Below, piece by piece: positions 18,437-27,844 of a stretch of DNA of 64,000 nt. The stretch's first letter is position 1; each line of letters begins with the position of its first letter. The notes beneath the pieces are model-generated. The model had not been told where the DNA came from. It saw only the letters and a list, made by a program, of their open reading frames with translations, and did not search any database. The DNA comes from Streptomyces sp. WP-1 (GTDB lineage Bacteria > Actinomycetota > Actinomycetes > Streptomycetales > Streptomycetaceae), in the NCBI RefSeq assembly GCF_030450125.1, contig NZ_CP123923.1, positions 5,270,001-5,334,000 on the forward strand, given 5' to 3'. A program made the position numbers and the translations under genes.

Positions 18437-19482
18437 CCCGGCTGTTCCCCTCGCCGATCGTGATGGACATCCGCGCGGGTGCCCTGGACGATCTGGCGGG
18501 CGTGCTCGCCGACCAGCGCATCTCGGACTCCGGGCGGCTCGCCGTCGCCGTCAGCCGCGGCTACGGCGCCCAGCTGCGCGAGCGCCTCGCGCCGGCGCTG
18601 CCCGCCGCCACCTGGTTCGAGGTGGGCGGCGGCACCCTGGACGAGGCGGTCGACCTGGCCGACCGGATGAAGTCCGGCGACTTCGACGCGGTCGTGGGCA
18701 TCGGCGGCGGCAAGATCATCGACTGTGCGAAGTACTCCGCGGCGCGGATCGGCCTGCCCCTGGTCGTGGTGCCGACGAACCTCTCGCACGACGGCATCTG
18801 CTCGCCCGTGTCCAACCTGGACAACGACGCGGGGCGCGGCTCCTACGGCGTGCCCGCGCCCGTCGCCCTGTTCATCGACCTCGACGTGATCCGCGAGGCC
18901 CCGCTGCGCTTCGTGCGCTCCGGGATCGGCGACGCCCTGTCCAACATCTCCGCGGTCGCGGACTGGGAGCTGGACCACCGGGTCAACGGCGAGAAGATCG
19001 ACGGTCTCGCCGCGGCCATGGCCCGCCAGGCCGGCGAGGCGGTGCTGCGGCACCCCGGCGGCTGCGGCGACGACGGGTTCCTCACCGTGCTGTCCGAGGG
19101 GCTCGTGCTGACCGGCATCGCCATGTCGATAGCCGGGCACACCCGGCCGTCCTCGGGCGCCTGCCACGAGATCAGCCACGCGCTGGACCTGCTCTACCCC
19201 CGCCGGGCCGCCGCGCACGGCGAACAGGTGGGTCTCGGCGCCGCGTTCGCCATGTATCTGCGCGGCGACCACGACGGCTCCCGGCTGATCGTGGAGGGCC
19301 TGCGCCGGCACGGGCTGCCCGTGGTGGCCGGGGAGATCGGCTTCAGCGACGAGGAGTTCGTCCGGGCCGTGGCGTTCGCGCCGGAGACCCGGCCGGGCCG
19401 CTACACGATCCTGGAGCACCTGGGGCTGGCACCCGAGGGGATCGCGGAGGCGTACGCCGGGTACGTCGCCGCGGCCGGCTGA
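18424..19482 (+). CDS. sn-Glycerol-1-phosphate dehydrogenase (AraM/EgsA family)
   Basis: An NAD(P)H-dependent enzyme predicted to reduce dihydroxyacetone phosphate to sn-glycerol-1-phosphate. The nucleotide-binding motif GIGGGKIIDCAKY, the NLSHDGICSPVSN loop and the metal-binding HEISHALDLL motif are all present. At 352 aa it is normal for the AraM/EgsA group of iron-containing dehydrogenases. The ATG at 18424 overlaps the upstream nucleotidyltransferase gene by 13 nt, so they are co-translated. Together with the CDP-glycerol-type transferase at 23016-25319 it suggests a glycerol-phosphate polymer of sn-1 stereochemistry. Another possibility is a different 3-dehydro polyol phosphate substrate. 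Confidence 0.85.
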   Translation: MPVLTRLFPSPIVMDIRAGALDDLAGVLADQRISDSGRLAVAVSRGYGAQLRERLAPALPAATWFEVGGGTLDEAVDLADRMKSGDFDAVVGIGGGKIIDCAKYSAARIGLPLVVVPTNLSHDGICSPVSNLDNDAGRGSYGVPAPVALFIDLDVIREAPLRFVRSGIGDALSNISAVADWELDHRVNGEKIDGLAAAMARQAGEAVLRHPGGCGDDGFLTVLSEGLVLTGIAMSIAGHTRPSSGACHEISHALDLLYPRRAAAHGEQVGLGAAFAMYLRGDHDGSRLIVEGLRRHGLPVVAGEIGFSDEEFVRAVAFAPETRPGRYTILEHLGLAPEGIAEAYAGYVAAAG

Positions 19483-19524
19483 GCGGCGGGACGTTTCTCC
19501 GGGCGTGGGGGCCGGACGCCCAGT

Positions 19525-19553
19525 TTGACCCCTACGGCCCCGGCCCGTAACCT
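19525..19553 (+). promoter_or_regulatory. Promoter of the rplU operon
   Basis: TTGACC (19525-19530) and TAACCT (19548-19553) separated by exactly 17 nt make a good vegetative (HrdB-type) promoter. It gives a leader of about 140 nt before rplU. Confidence 0.75.
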
Positions 19554-19601
19554 TGACCGTCGGCGTGTCATCGAGCCCGCCACATCCCCGTAAACCTGTT
19601 C

Positions 19602-19627
19602 CTCCCGGACGCTAGGCCGGCCGGGAG
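19602..19627 (+). other. Hairpin in the rplU leader
   Basis: CTCCCGG (19602-19608) pairs with CCGGGAG (19621-19627) over a 12-nt loop inside the 5' leader. Ribosomal-protein leaders are often autoregulated, but this structure is too simple to assign to a known class. Confidence 0.35.
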
Positions 19628-19700
19628 AGGTCGCCCATGCGTATGCCGGGCGGCTGGCCTGCGGGGGTGCCGGTTCTGAACGAGCGAAAGAGAGATCCGC

Positions 19701-20021
19701 GTGTACGCCATCGTGCGCAGCGGTGGTCGCCAGCACAAGGTTGCTGTCGGCGACATCGTTGAGGTTGACAAGATTTCCACTGCCAAGGTTGGCGACACGG
19801 TCGAGCTCTCGACCCTGCTCGTTGTCGACGGCGACGCTGTGACCAGCGACCCGTGGGTGCTGGCCGGTATCAAGGTCGAGGCCGAGGTCGTGGACCACCA
19901 CAAGGGCCAGAAGATCGACATTCTGCGCTACAAGAACAAGACCGGCTACCGCCGTCGGCAGGGCCACCGCCAGCAGTACACGGCGATCAAGGTCACGTCG
20001 ATCCCCACGGCTGCGAAGTAA
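19701..20021 (+). CDS. rplU: 50S ribosomal protein L21
   Basis: A component of the large ribosomal subunit that binds 23S rRNA. The start [17 protein letters not shown] and the C-terminal [15 protein letters not shown] block are diagnostic. It is 106 aa and begins at GTG. Codon use is less extreme in GC3 than its neighbours, as expected for a highly expressed gene. It lies 14 nt before rpmA. Confidence 0.97.
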   Translation: MYAIVRSGGRQHKVAVGDIVEVDKISTAKVGDTVELSTLLVVDGDAVTSDPWVLAGIKVEAEVVDHHKGQKIDILRYKNKTGYRRRQGHRQQYTAIKVTSIPTAAK

Positions 20022-20035
20022 GGGACTGAGGAGAC

Positions 20036-20290
20036 ATGGCACACAAGAAGGGCGCATCGTCCACCCGGAACGGTCGCGACTCCAATGCCCAGCGGCTCGG
20101 CGTGAAGCGCTTCGGCGGTCAGGTCGTCAACGCTGGTGAGATCCTGGTCCGCCAGCGCGGCACCCACTTCCACCCCGGCGCCGGTGTCGGCCGTGGCGGC
20201 GACGACACCCTGTTCGCCCTGCTGCCGGGCGCGGTGGAGTTCGGTACCCACCGTGGCCGCAAGGTCGTGAACATCGTTCCGGTCGCCTGA
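20036..20290 (+). CDS. rpmA: 50S ribosomal protein L27
   Basis: The ribosomal protein near the peptidyl-transferase centre. It begins [16 protein letters not shown], the mature-type actinobacterial N-terminus without the cleaved firmicute extension. It is 84 aa with a GAGGAG ribosome-binding site. It is followed by a terminator before obgE. Confidence 0.97.
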   Translation: MAHKKGASSTRNGRDSNAQRLGVKRFGGQVVNAGEILVRQRGTHFHPGAGVGRGGDDTLFALLPGAVEFGTHRGRKVVNIVPVA

Positions 20291-20320
20291 ATCAGCTGAT
20301 TCAGCACCGAACGTTTCGCG

Positions 20321-20363
20321 AGGCGGACCTCACTTCCCGGACGGGAAGGCGGGTCCGCCTTTC
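20321..20363 (+). terminator. Terminator after rpmA
   Basis: GGCGGACC (20322-20329) pairs with GGTCCGCC (20352-20359) followed by TTT, with a smaller CTTCCCG/CGGGAAG hairpin nested in the loop. Confidence 0.75.
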
Positions 20364-20410
20364 GCGTGTTAGTACCTAGACATACCCGTGATTTCTGGAG
20401 GCACTGAACC

Positions 20411-21856
20411 ATGACCACCTTCGTGGACCGCGTCGAACTGCATGTCGCCGCGGGTAACGGGGGCCACGGCTGTGCCTCCGTCCACCGCGAGAAGTTCAAG
20501 CCGCTGGGCGGCCCGGACGGCGGTAACGGCGGGCGTGGCGGTGACGTCATCCTGACCGTGGAGCAGTCGGTCACCACGCTGCTCGACTACCACCACTCCC
20601 CGCACCGCAAGGCCACCAACGGCAAGCCCGGCGAGGGCGGCAACCGCGCCGGCAAGGACGGCCAGGACCTGATCCTGCCGGTCCCGGACGGCACCGTCGT
20701 GCTCGACAAGGCGGGCAATGTCCTCGCCGACCTGGTCGGCCAGGGCACCTCGTACGTCGCCGCACAGGGCGGTCGTGGCGGCCTCGGCAACGCGGCGCTG
20801 GCCTCGGCCCGCCGCAAGGCGCCCGGCTTCGCGCTGCTCGGTGTGCCCGGGGACCTCCAGGACGTCGTCCTGGAGCTGAAGACCGTCGCCGACGTGGCGC
20901 TGGTCGGCTACCCGAGCGCCGGCAAGTCCTCGCTGATCTCGGTGCTCAGCGCCGCCAAGCCGAAGATCGCGGACTACCCCTTCACCACCCTGGTGCCCAA
21001 CCTCGGTGTGGTGACCGCGGGTTCCACCGTCTACACCATCGCCGACGTGCCGGGACTGATCCCGGGCGCCAGTCAGGGCAAGGGCCTGGGCCTGGAGTTC
21101 CTGCGGCACGTGGAGCGGTGCAGCGTGCTGGTGCACGTCCTGGACACCGCGACCCTGGAGTCCGACCGCGACCCGATCTCCGACCTCGACATCATCGAGG
21201 AGGAGCTGCGGCAGTACGGCGGTCTCGACAACCGGCCCCGCATCGTCGTCCTGAACAAGATCGACGTGCCCGACGGCAAGGACCTCGCCGAGATGGTCCG
21301 CCCCGACCTGGAGGCCCGCGGCTACCGCGTCTTCGAGGTGTCGGCGGTCGCCCACATCGGTCTGCGCGAGCTGTCCTTCGCCCTCGGCGACCTGGTCGGC
21401 AAGGCGCGTGCGGCCAAGCCCAGGGAAGAGGCGACGCGGATCGTCATCCGGCCCAAGGCCGTGGACGACGCCGGCTTCACCGTCACCCGCGAGGAGACCG
21501 GCGGCGAGCCGCTGTTCCGGGTGCGCGGCGAGAAGCCCGAGCGCTGGGTGCGCCAGACCGACTTCAACAACGACGAGGCCGTCGGCTACCTCGCCGACCG
21601 GCTCAACCGCCTCGGTGTGGAGGAGCAGTTGATGAAGGCCGGCGCCCGGGGCGGCGACGGCGTCGCCATCGGCCCCGAGGAGAACGCGGTCGTCTTCGAC
21701 TGGGAGCCGTCGGTCACGGCGGGCGCCGAGATGCTCGGCCGCCGCGGTGAGGACCACCGCTTCGAGGCACCCCGCCCCGCGGCCCAGCGCCGCCGGGACC
21801 GGGACGCCGAACGGGACGAGGCCGGCCGGGAGTTCGACGACTTCGAGCCGTTCTAG
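20411..21856 (+). CDS. obgE: GTPase Obg/CgtA
   Basis: An essential ribosome-associated GTPase involved in 50S assembly and, in Streptomyces, in control of sporulation onset (family knowledge). The glycine-rich OBG fold covers residues 1-160. The G-domain shows G1 [10 protein letters not shown]3 DVPG and G4 NKID. An OCT domain and an acidic C-terminal tail follow. The length is 481 aa. GGAGG lies 10 nt before the ATG. In many Streptomyces proB follows directly; here two minus-strand envelope genes are interposed. Confidence 0.96.
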   Translation: MTTFVDRVELHVAAGNGGHGCASVHREKFKPLGGPDGGNGGRGGDVILTVEQSVTTLLDYHHSPHRKATNGKPGEGGNRAGKDGQDLILPVPDGTVVLDKAGNVLADLVGQGTSYVAAQGGRGGLGNAALASARRKAPGFALLGVPGDLQDVVLELKTVADVALVGYPSAGKSSLISVLSAAKPKIADYPFTTLVPNLGVVTAGSTVYTIADVPGLIPGASQGKGLGLEFLRHVERCSVLVHVLDTATLESDRDPISDLDIIEEELRQYGGLDNRPRIVVLNKIDVPDGKDLAEMVRPDLEARGYRVFEVSAVAHIGLRELSFALGDLVGKARAAKPREEATRIVIRPKAVDDAGFTVTREETGGEPLFRVRGEKPERWVRQTDFNNDEAVGYLADRLNRLGVEEQLMKAGARGGDGVAIGPEENAVVFDWEPSVTAGAEMLGRRGEDHRFEAPRPAAQRRRDRDAERDEAGREFDDFEPF

Positions 21857-21860
21857 ACAG

Positions 21861-21925
21861 CGCCGTTCCGGACGGGGCCGTTCGGGACAGGGCCGTTCCG
21901 GGCGGCGCCGTTCTCCGGACGGAGC
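21861..21925 (+). repeat. Four degenerate copies of a GCCGTTCCGGACGG unit
   Basis: Directly after obgE the unit GCCGTTC(C)GG(A/G)C recurs four times with a period of about 16-18 nt before the terminator. Confidence 0.6.
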
Positions 21926-21929
21926 CGAT

Positions 21930-21976
21930 GACAGAGGGCGGGCCCGGAGGATTTCTCCTCCGGGCCCGCCCTCTGT
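21930..21976. terminator. Bidirectional terminator between obgE and galU
   Basis: A near-perfect 21-22-bp stem, GACAGAGGGCGGGCCCGGAG paired with its complement, with a 4-nt loop, lies between the convergent stops. Confidence 0.85.
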
Positions 21977-21998
21977 CGTATCCGGTACGGCGGCCGGA

Positions 21999-22907
21999 TC
22001 AGCCCTCGGTCAGCTCCTGGCCGACGTAGTCGCGCAGCCAGGTCCGGAACTCCGGGCCCAGGTCCTCGCGCTCGCAGGCGAGCCGGACGATGGCGCGCAG
22101 GTAGTCGCCGCGGTCGCCGGTGTCGTAGCGGCGGCCGCGGAAGACGACGCCGTGCACCGGGCCGCCCAGCTTCTCGTCCGTGGCGAGCTGCTGGAGGGCG
22201 TCGGTCAGCTGGATCTCGCCGCCGCGGCCCGGCTCGGTCTCGCGCAGGACGCCGAAGATCTGCGGGGCCAGCACGTAGCGGCCGATGATCGCGTAGTTGG
22301 AGGGGGCGTCGGCGGGGTCGGGCTTCTCGACCAGTCCGCTGATCTTGACGACGTCGCCCTCGGCGGTGGCCTCGACGGCGGCGCAGCCGTAGAGGTGGAT
22401 CTGCTCGGGCGCGACCTCCATGAGGGCGATCACGCTGCCGCCGTGCTGCTCCTGGACCTCGATCATGCGCTGGAGCAGGGGGTCGCGGGGGTCGATCAGG
22501 TCGTCGCCCAGGAGGACCGCGAAGGGCTCGTGGCCGACGTGCGGGGCGGCGCAGAGCACGGCGTGGCCGAGGCCCTTGGGGTCGCCCTGGCGGACGTAGT
22601 GCATGGTCGCCAGGTCGCTGGACTCCTGCACCTTCGCGAGCCGGCTCGCGTCGCCCTTCTTCTGGAGGGCGGACTCCAGCTCGTAGTTCCGGTCGAAGTG
22701 GTCCTCCAGGGGACGCTTGTTACGACCGGTGATCATCAGGACGTCGTCGAGCCCCGCGGACACGGCCTCCTCGACCACGTACTGGATCGCGGGCTTGTCG
22801 ACGACCGGCAGCATCTCCTTGGGGGTGGCCTTGGTCGCCGGCAGGAAGCGGGTGCCGAGACCCGCCGCCGGTATGACCGCCTTGGAAATGGTGGGGCGGG
22901 AAGCCAT
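21999..22907 (-). CDS. galU: UTP-glucose-1-phosphate uridylyltransferase
   Basis: Makes UDP-glucose from UTP and glucose-1-phosphate, feeding cell-envelope sugars. The N-terminal signature PAAGLGTRFLPATKATPKEM is the nucleotide-binding and catalytic loop, and the LGDDLID stretch carries the metal-binding Asp. The length of 302 aa is standard. It lies downstream, on the same strand, of the glycosyltransferase/glycerophosphotransferase gene (108-nt gap), which suggests a shared role in wall polymer synthesis. Confidence 0.93.
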   Translation of the reverse strand: MASRPTISKAVIPAAGLGTRFLPATKATPKEMLPVVDKPAIQYVVEEAVSAGLDDVLMITGRNKRPLEDHFDRNYELESALQKKGDASRLAKVQESSDLATMHYVRQGDPKGLGHAVLCAAPHVGHEPFAVLLGDDLIDPRDPLLQRMIEVQEQHGGSVIALMEVAPEQIHLYGCAAVEATAEGDVVKISGLVEKPDPADAPSNYAIIGRYVLAPQIFGVLRETEPGRGGEIQLTDALQQLATDEKLGGPVHGVVFRGRRYDTGDRGDYLRAIVRLACEREDLGPEFRTWLRDYVGQELTEG

Positions 22908-23015
22908 CAGGTGTTCGTCTCTCTCGTTCTGCGCGTCGGGCGCCGGTGCGGCCGGGGTCGTCCCCGGCCGCGTTCGGGCGTCGATGAGCCGTGCTCAGGC
23001 GTGGAGGGGCCCGGC

Positions 23016-25319
23016 TCAGGCGTCGATGAGGCCGTGCTCACCGGTGGGCTGCCGCGGGATGCGGGCCTGGGCGAGGGCCCCCGGCGCGGGCGCGGGCGTC
23101 CGCTCGTCCAGCGGGAGCACCGCGGGGGTGGTCTCCTGCTGGCCGAGGAACAGCCGGCGCACCACACGTTCGGCCGCGTTTCCGTCGTCGAACTGCACGA
23201 AGCGCTCGCGGAACGCGGCGCGCAGCTCGGCGGCCCTGGAGTCGTTCCAGGCGCCGGAGCGGAAGACCTCGATCAGCTGGTCCTCGTCGGTCGCGGTCGC
23301 ACCCGGCGTCTCGCCCGGCTGGCCGGAGAGGATGTCGAAGTAGACACCGCGGGCCTTGCGGTAGACCTCCCAGTCGTCCGCGTAGGTGACGATCGGACGG
23401 TCCAGGCACGCGTAGTCGAACATGATGGACGAGTAGTCCGTGATCAGCGCGTCGGCGGCCAGGCAGAGGTCCTCCACCACCGGGTACGTCGACACGTCCT
23501 TGATCAGACCGCGCTCCTGGAGGGCCTCCAGGCGGGGGTCGGCGCCGTAGAAGTAGTGCGTGCGCACCAGGACGACGAAGTCCGGGCCGAGCTCGGAGCA
23601 GAAGCGCTCCAGGTCGATCCGGGGGACGTAGCCCTTCTGGTAGTCGCGCACGGTCGGGCAGTACAGGATGGCCTTCTTGCCGTCCTCGATGCCCAGCTCG
23701 CGGCGGATGCGCAGGACGTCGTCACCGTCGGTGCGGAAGTAGACGTCGTTGCGTGGGTAGCCGAACTCGATCGCCTCGAACGCGCAGGGGTAGACCCGCT
23801 CCCAGTTCTCCGTGGAGTGCTGGTTGGAGGTGAGGCTGAGGTCCCACTTGTCGGCCCGCTCCAGCATCTTGGCGAAGCTCATGTTCTTCGCCGCGGCCGG
23901 GTACTTCTGCTGGTCGATGCCCATCTGCTTCAGCGGGGTGCCGTGATGGGTCTGGAGGAAGACCTGCTCGGGGCGCTTGACGATGTTGTTCGGGAAGTTG
24001 ACGTTGTTGATGAGGTACTTGGCGCGGGCCATGACCTCCCAGTAACGCGGCGAGTTGGCCACCACGTAGTCGACGCCCGCCGGGACGTTGTCCACCATGT
24101 CGCGGCGCACGATCCACACCCCGTGCACGTTCGGGGCGAGTTCCTTGGCCTTGTAGTAGATGGCCGCGGGGTTGCAGGCGACACCGCGGTTCCAGTAGGC
24201 CGCGTAGACCGCGAGGTTCTCGTCCACCGGGCGGCGCAGGTGCAGCCGGTACAGCCGGTTGTAGGCGGTCTTGCCGAGCTTGGTCTTGACCTTGGTGGCG
24301 CGCTGGATGACCTGGCGGCGGGTGTTCCCGGCGGCGGTCACCGCGGCGTACGCCGTGTAGGAGCCGCGCTCCAGCAGCTGGAACCGCACGCCCTGGGAGC
24401 CCTCGGGGAGCACGAAGCCCTTGGGCTTGTAGCGCTTGTACGAGGCGGCCGCGAGCTTGAAGAACTCCGCGCGGTCCTTGGGGACGATGCGGTCCTCGCG
24501 GGCCAGCGTGAACAGGTAGTGGCTCGCCGCGCGCTCGAACAGCAGGGCGCGCACAGGCTCGGTCTCGGGGTGCTGGTCGAGGAACTCGAAGAGGCGGGCG
24601 TACTGCTGGAAGATGCCGAAGTGCTTACGGCCGGGCGTCCGCATGGAGTTGCCCTGGCGGCGCTGGCGGTACTCGACGCAGACGTGGTCGGTGGCGGCGA
24701 TCGTCTCCGCGGTCAGCATGGTCTTGTAGACCATGAGCGCGTCCTCGTAAATGCCGTCCGTGAAGATGAAGTTGTTGCCGACGTAGAACTCGCGGCGGTA
24801 GGCGCGGTTCCAGACGACGGCGAACATGGTGAGAAAGTCGGGCCGTTCGAGGGCCGTGAAGACGTCCGTGCCCGCGCTCGCGAGGAGTTCACCGGCCGCG
24901 CTCGCCTGGACCCGGTTGTTCCAGTACGTGCGGACGTGGTTGAGCAGCAGGATGTCGGGGTCGCCCGTGGCCTCCAGCCGGTCGGCGATCGCCTGGAGCG
25001 CGCCGTCGGCCAGGGTGTCGTCGCTGTCCAGGAAGAGGATGTACTCGCCGCGGGACTTCAGCGCACCGGCGTCGCGCGCCTTTCCGATGCCCTGGTTCTG
25101 CTCCAGGTGCACGGGTATGACGCGGCTGTCGAGGGCGGCGTATTCATCGAGTATCCGACCGCAGGCGTCGGGCGAGTGGTCGTCGATGGCGACGATCTCG
25201 AAGTCCTCGAAGGACTGGGACAGAATGGAGTCCAAGCACGCACGCAGATATCCCTGGACTTTGTAGACAGGGACGACAACGCTTATTTTCGGCGAAGCGT
25301 TTCCATTCGCTACGGGCAT
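23016..25319 (-). CDS. GT2 glycosyltransferase fused to CDP-glycerol glycerophosphotransferase
   Basis: A two-domain envelope enzyme. Residues about 10-120 are a family 2 glycosyltransferase: ISVVVPVYKV, the DDHSPD loop and LFLDSDD carrying the metal-binding Asp pair. From about residue 360 the protein is a TagF/TagB-type glycerophosphotransferase, with HGTPLKQMG, LTSNQHS and ITDYSSIMFDYACL motifs; the last is the CDP-glycerol-binding signature. It likely polymerises glycerol-phosphate or glycosyl-glycerol-phosphate units of a wall teichoic acid at the inner membrane face. The ATG at 25319 (MPVANGNAS) gives 767 aa; a longer reading would begin in the low-GC promoter region. It probably uses a CDP-polyol made by the 17684-19482 genes. 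Confidence 0.9.
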   Translation of the reverse strand: MPVANGNASPKISVVVPVYKVQGYLRACLDSILSQSFEDFEIVAIDDHSPDACGRILDEYAALDSRVIPVHLEQNQGIGKARDAGALKSRGEYILFLDSDDTLADGALQAIADRLEATGDPDILLLNHVRTYWNNRVQASAAGELLASAGTDVFTALERPDFLTMFAVVWNRAYRREFYVGNNFIFTDGIYEDALMVYKTMLTAETIAATDHVCVEYRQRRQGNSMRTPGRKHFGIFQQYARLFEFLDQHPETEPVRALLFERAASHYLFTLAREDRIVPKDRAEFFKLAAASYKRYKPKGFVLPEGSQGVRFQLLERGSYTAYAAVTAAGNTRRQVIQRATKVKTKLGKTAYNRLYRLHLRRPVDENLAVYAAYWNRGVACNPAAIYYKAKELAPNVHGVWIVRRDMVDNVPAGVDYVVANSPRYWEVMARAKYLINNVNFPNNIVKRPEQVFLQTHHGTPLKQMGIDQQKYPAAAKNMSFAKMLERADKWDLSLTSNQHSTENWERVYPCAFEAIEFGYPRNDVYFRTDGDDVLRIRRELGIEDGKKAILYCPTVRDYQKGYVPRIDLERFCSELGPDFVVLVRTHYFYGADPRLEALQERGLIKDVSTYPVVEDLCLAADALITDYSSIMFDYACLDRPIVTYADDWEVYRKARGVYFDILSGQPGETPGATATDEDQLIEVFRSGAWNDSRAAELRAAFRERFVQFDDGNAAERVVRRLFLGQQETTPAVLPLDERTPAPAPGALAQARIPRQPTGEHGLIDA

Positions 25320-26081
25320 GCTTGGGGCTCCTGGACTGTCGGTCAGACTCTCAACCGCCTCCCGCTGCCGGTGCGGCGTGGGAGGCGAGAGGCACAAGGA
25401 GTGCGAGGTTAAGGGGCGTTTAACCCTACCCTAACGTGCCCTACCGGATGGTCTCACCGTATGACCGGACGGGACCCGGTGGCCCGGGTGTGGCGTGACT
25501 CACGGGCGCGGGCCAACGGCTCCCGAGGTGGCCGGATACGGCCCCGCGGGCAGGGCGGCGCCGATTGGCGCGAGTGGCCGCCCGCCTGGGTAAGAGAAGG
25601 TGAGCCCACGGTGAGAACGGCGCTCTCGGCGGCGCGAACCGGACGATCCGGTCAACCTGCCCCGCGCCTCCCTCGTCGGGGCCCGTGGTGCGGATGTTGT
25701 GCGTTCCGGTCCATGGTTTCGGGCGGGATGTGGTGGATTCGACACCGATCCACACAGCGCGGTCGCATACGGGGCGCCCGGCGGGGTTCGGGCCCGGCGG
25801 CACCGGCCGTGGCGACAGCGGCCCCCTGATAGGAGGAGAAGAAAAGGCGTCACTCTTTCCCGAATTGCGAAACCCCTTGGGCGGCCGCGCGATCCGCCTT
25901 TCCGCTCCGCTTTTCCACTCACCTTTCCAGCCACCTCTCCATTCGCCTTTCCCGTCCTTTCCCCGTCGCCGTGCGGCGGCGGTCGGCGTCCGGCCGGTGA
26001 AACCGGAGCGCGCCGAAGGTCGCGGGTCGCGTACATTGCGCAGCACGAGGCCGGTACACGGGCGAAAGGGACGGCGGCAAG
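25320..26081. other. Gene-free spacer with promoter region and pyrimidine tract
   Basis: About 760 nt between divergent genes. Near 25410-25440 there is a lower-GC stretch (TTAAGGGGCGTTTAA, then CCCTACCCTAA) that probably holds the promoter of the minus-strand transferase. Around 25880-25970 the plus strand is a C/T-rich tract with repeated CCTTTCC. Open frames crossing it lack start signals and codon bias, so I call no gene. Confidence 0.5.
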
Positions 26082-27209
26082 GTGGCAAGCGCGAGGCAGG
26101 CCGTGGGCACGGCCCGCAGGATCGTCGTCAAGGTGGGCTCCTCCTCCCTGACCAGTGCGGCGGGCGGGCTGGACGCCGACCGGGTGGACGCCCTGGTGGA
26201 CGTGCTGGCCAAGAGCCGCGGCACCGGGGACAGAGAGGTCGTCCTCGTCTCCTCCGGCGCCATCGCCGCCGGGCTCGCGCCGCTCGGACTGCGCCGCCGG
26301 CCCCGGGACCTCGCCCGGCAGCAGGCCGCCGCCAGCGTCGGCCAGGGACTGCTGGTCGCCCGGTACACCGCCTCCTTCGCCCGGTACGGCGTCCGCGTCG
26401 GCCAAGTCCTGCTCACCAGCGACGACATGAGCCGCCGCGCCCACCACCGCAACGCCTCGCGCACCCTCGACAAGCTGCTCGCGATGGGCGCCCTGCCGAT
26501 CGTCAACGAGAACGACACCGTCGCCACCGACGAGATCCGCTTCGGCGACAACGACCGGCTCGCCGCCCTCGTCGCCCACCTCGTCCACGCCGACCTGCTC
26601 GTCCTCCTCTCCGACGTCGACGGTGTCTACGACGGCGACCCCAGCAGGCCCGGCACCTCCCGGATAGCGGAGATCCACGGCCCGGCCGACCTCGCGGACG
26701 TCGAGATCGGCAGCGCGGGCAAGGCGGGCGTCGGCACCGGCGGCATGGTGACCAAGGTGGAGGCCGCCCGGATCGCGGCCGCCGCCGGCATCCCGGTGGT
26801 GCTGACCTCCACCGTGCACGCGGCGGACGCCCTCGGCGGCGGCGACACCGGCACGTACTTCCACCCCACCGGCAAGCGCTCCGCCGACCGGCTGCTCTGG
26901 CTCCAGCACGCCTCCACCCCGCAGGGCGCGCTCACCCTGGACGACGGCGCCGTGACGGCGGTCGTCAAGGGCCGCAAGTCGCTGCTGCCCGCCGGGATCG
27001 CCGCCGTCGAGGGCGAGTTCAGCGCGGGCGACCCGGTGGAGCTGCGGGACGCCGGCGGCCGCGCGGTGGCGCGGGGGCTCGTCAGCTTCGACGCCAAGGA
27101 GATCCCCCGGCTGATCGGGCGTTCGACCCATGAGCTGGCGCGCGAACTGGGCCCGGCGTACGAACGCGAGGTCGTACACAGGGACGACCTGGTGCTCCTG
27201 CACGGGTGA
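26082..27209 (+). CDS. proB: Glutamate 5-kinase
   Basis: The first enzyme of proline synthesis; it phosphorylates glutamate for ProA. The amino-acid kinase domain (RIVVKVGSSSLT, SSGAIAAG, NENDTVATDEIRFGDND) occupies about residues 1-260. A C-terminal PUA domain (LTLDDGAVTAVVKGRKSLLPAG onward) follows. It is 375 aa with a GTG start. proA lies 0.6 kb downstream with a small gene in between. Confidence 0.96.
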   Translation: MASARQAVGTARRIVVKVGSSSLTSAAGGLDADRVDALVDVLAKSRGTGDREVVLVSSGAIAAGLAPLGLRRRPRDLARQQAAASVGQGLLVARYTASFARYGVRVGQVLLTSDDMSRRAHHRNASRTLDKLLAMGALPIVNENDTVATDEIRFGDNDRLAALVAHLVHADLLVLLSDVDGVYDGDPSRPGTSRIAEIHGPADLADVEIGSAGKAGVGTGGMVTKVEAARIAAAAGIPVVLTSTVHAADALGGGDTGTYFHPTGKRSADRLLWLQHASTPQGALTLDDGAVTAVVKGRKSLLPAGIAAVEGEFSAGDPVELRDAGGRAVARGLVSFDAKEIPRLIGRSTHELARELGPAYEREVVHRDDLVLLHG

Positions 27210-27342
27210 CACTCGTACAGCGGGGCACCCCCGGGGGGCCTCCGGTGGGGGACGTTCCGTAAAACCGCCCCGAGAAGCCTTACGGCCTGCTCAACTTTGT
27301 GTGCGAGACATGTTTCCGAGCACTTGGGTGAAGGAGGCCGTC

Positions 27343-27768
27343 GTGAGACGAGTGCGCCCTGGGGGTACCACCCGAGGTGCCCTGACGAGCGTCGCCGCCG
27401 GGGGCACCTACGAGGAACCCAGGGATCTGCCCCGGCTGTGGCACGTCACGCTCAGCGTGGCCGGCAAGAGCGTCCCCCTCACGGACCTGCGCCGGGCCCT
27501 GGAACAGCTGGCTCACGACCACTCCTTCCTGCTGACCAGCAGATACGCGAGCGACCACGCCGAGATCCGGTACTGGGAAGAGGCCCGCGACCTGCATGAC
27601 GCGGCCGCGGTCGCCCTGCGCCTGTGGGGCGAGCACCGGCTCAGCGCCGGACTGCCCCCGTGGGAGATCGTCGGCCTGGAGGTCATCGACCGCGAGACGT
27701 ACCACCAGCGCGTCGCCGAGGGGTACGGGCCGCCGCCCGCGACCCCCGTAGGGGTCCACCCCTTCTGA
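27343..27768 (+). CDS. Conserved small protein between proB and proA
   Basis: A 141 aa soluble protein I cannot assign to a function. The GTG at 27343 is chosen because a full AAGGAGG site (27331-27337) precedes it by 5 nt. Upstream in-frame starts lack one. The visible core is [31 protein letters not shown], then [17 protein letters not shown] and [15 protein letters not shown], a mixed alpha/beta pattern without cysteines or membrane segments. Good codon bias supports it as a gene. Its place between proB and proA is likely conserved in the genus. Any link to proline synthesis is speculation. Confidence 0.85.
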   Translation: MRRVRPGGTTRGALTSVAAGGTYEEPRDLPRLWHVTLSVAGKSVPLTDLRRALEQLAHDHSFLLTSRYASDHAEIRYWEEARDLHDAAAVALRLWGEHRLSAGLPPWEIVGLEVIDRETYHQRVAEGYGPPPATPVGVHPF

Positions 27769-27832
27769 GCCCTTACCGGGGGTTTTCGTCTCGGGGTGTG
27801 GAACGTGCGCGGAGGGCCCGAGCACCGCGCAC

Positions 27833-27838
27833 TACCCT
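27833..27838 (+). promoter_or_regulatory. -10 box of a leaderless proA promoter
   Basis: TACCCT ends 6 nt before the proA ATG, and no ribosome-binding site is present, so transcription probably starts at the ATG. Confidence 0.55.
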
Positions 27839-27844
27839 TCCCCC

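Noticed and set aside
19554..19700. A known L21 leader RNA class
   Set aside because: Only one simple hairpin is seen; it does not resemble a described leader closely enough.
25461..25829. A 122-codon frame in the spacer before proB
   Set aside because: No ribosome-binding site, poor codon bias, Arg/Gly-rich composition with no domain.
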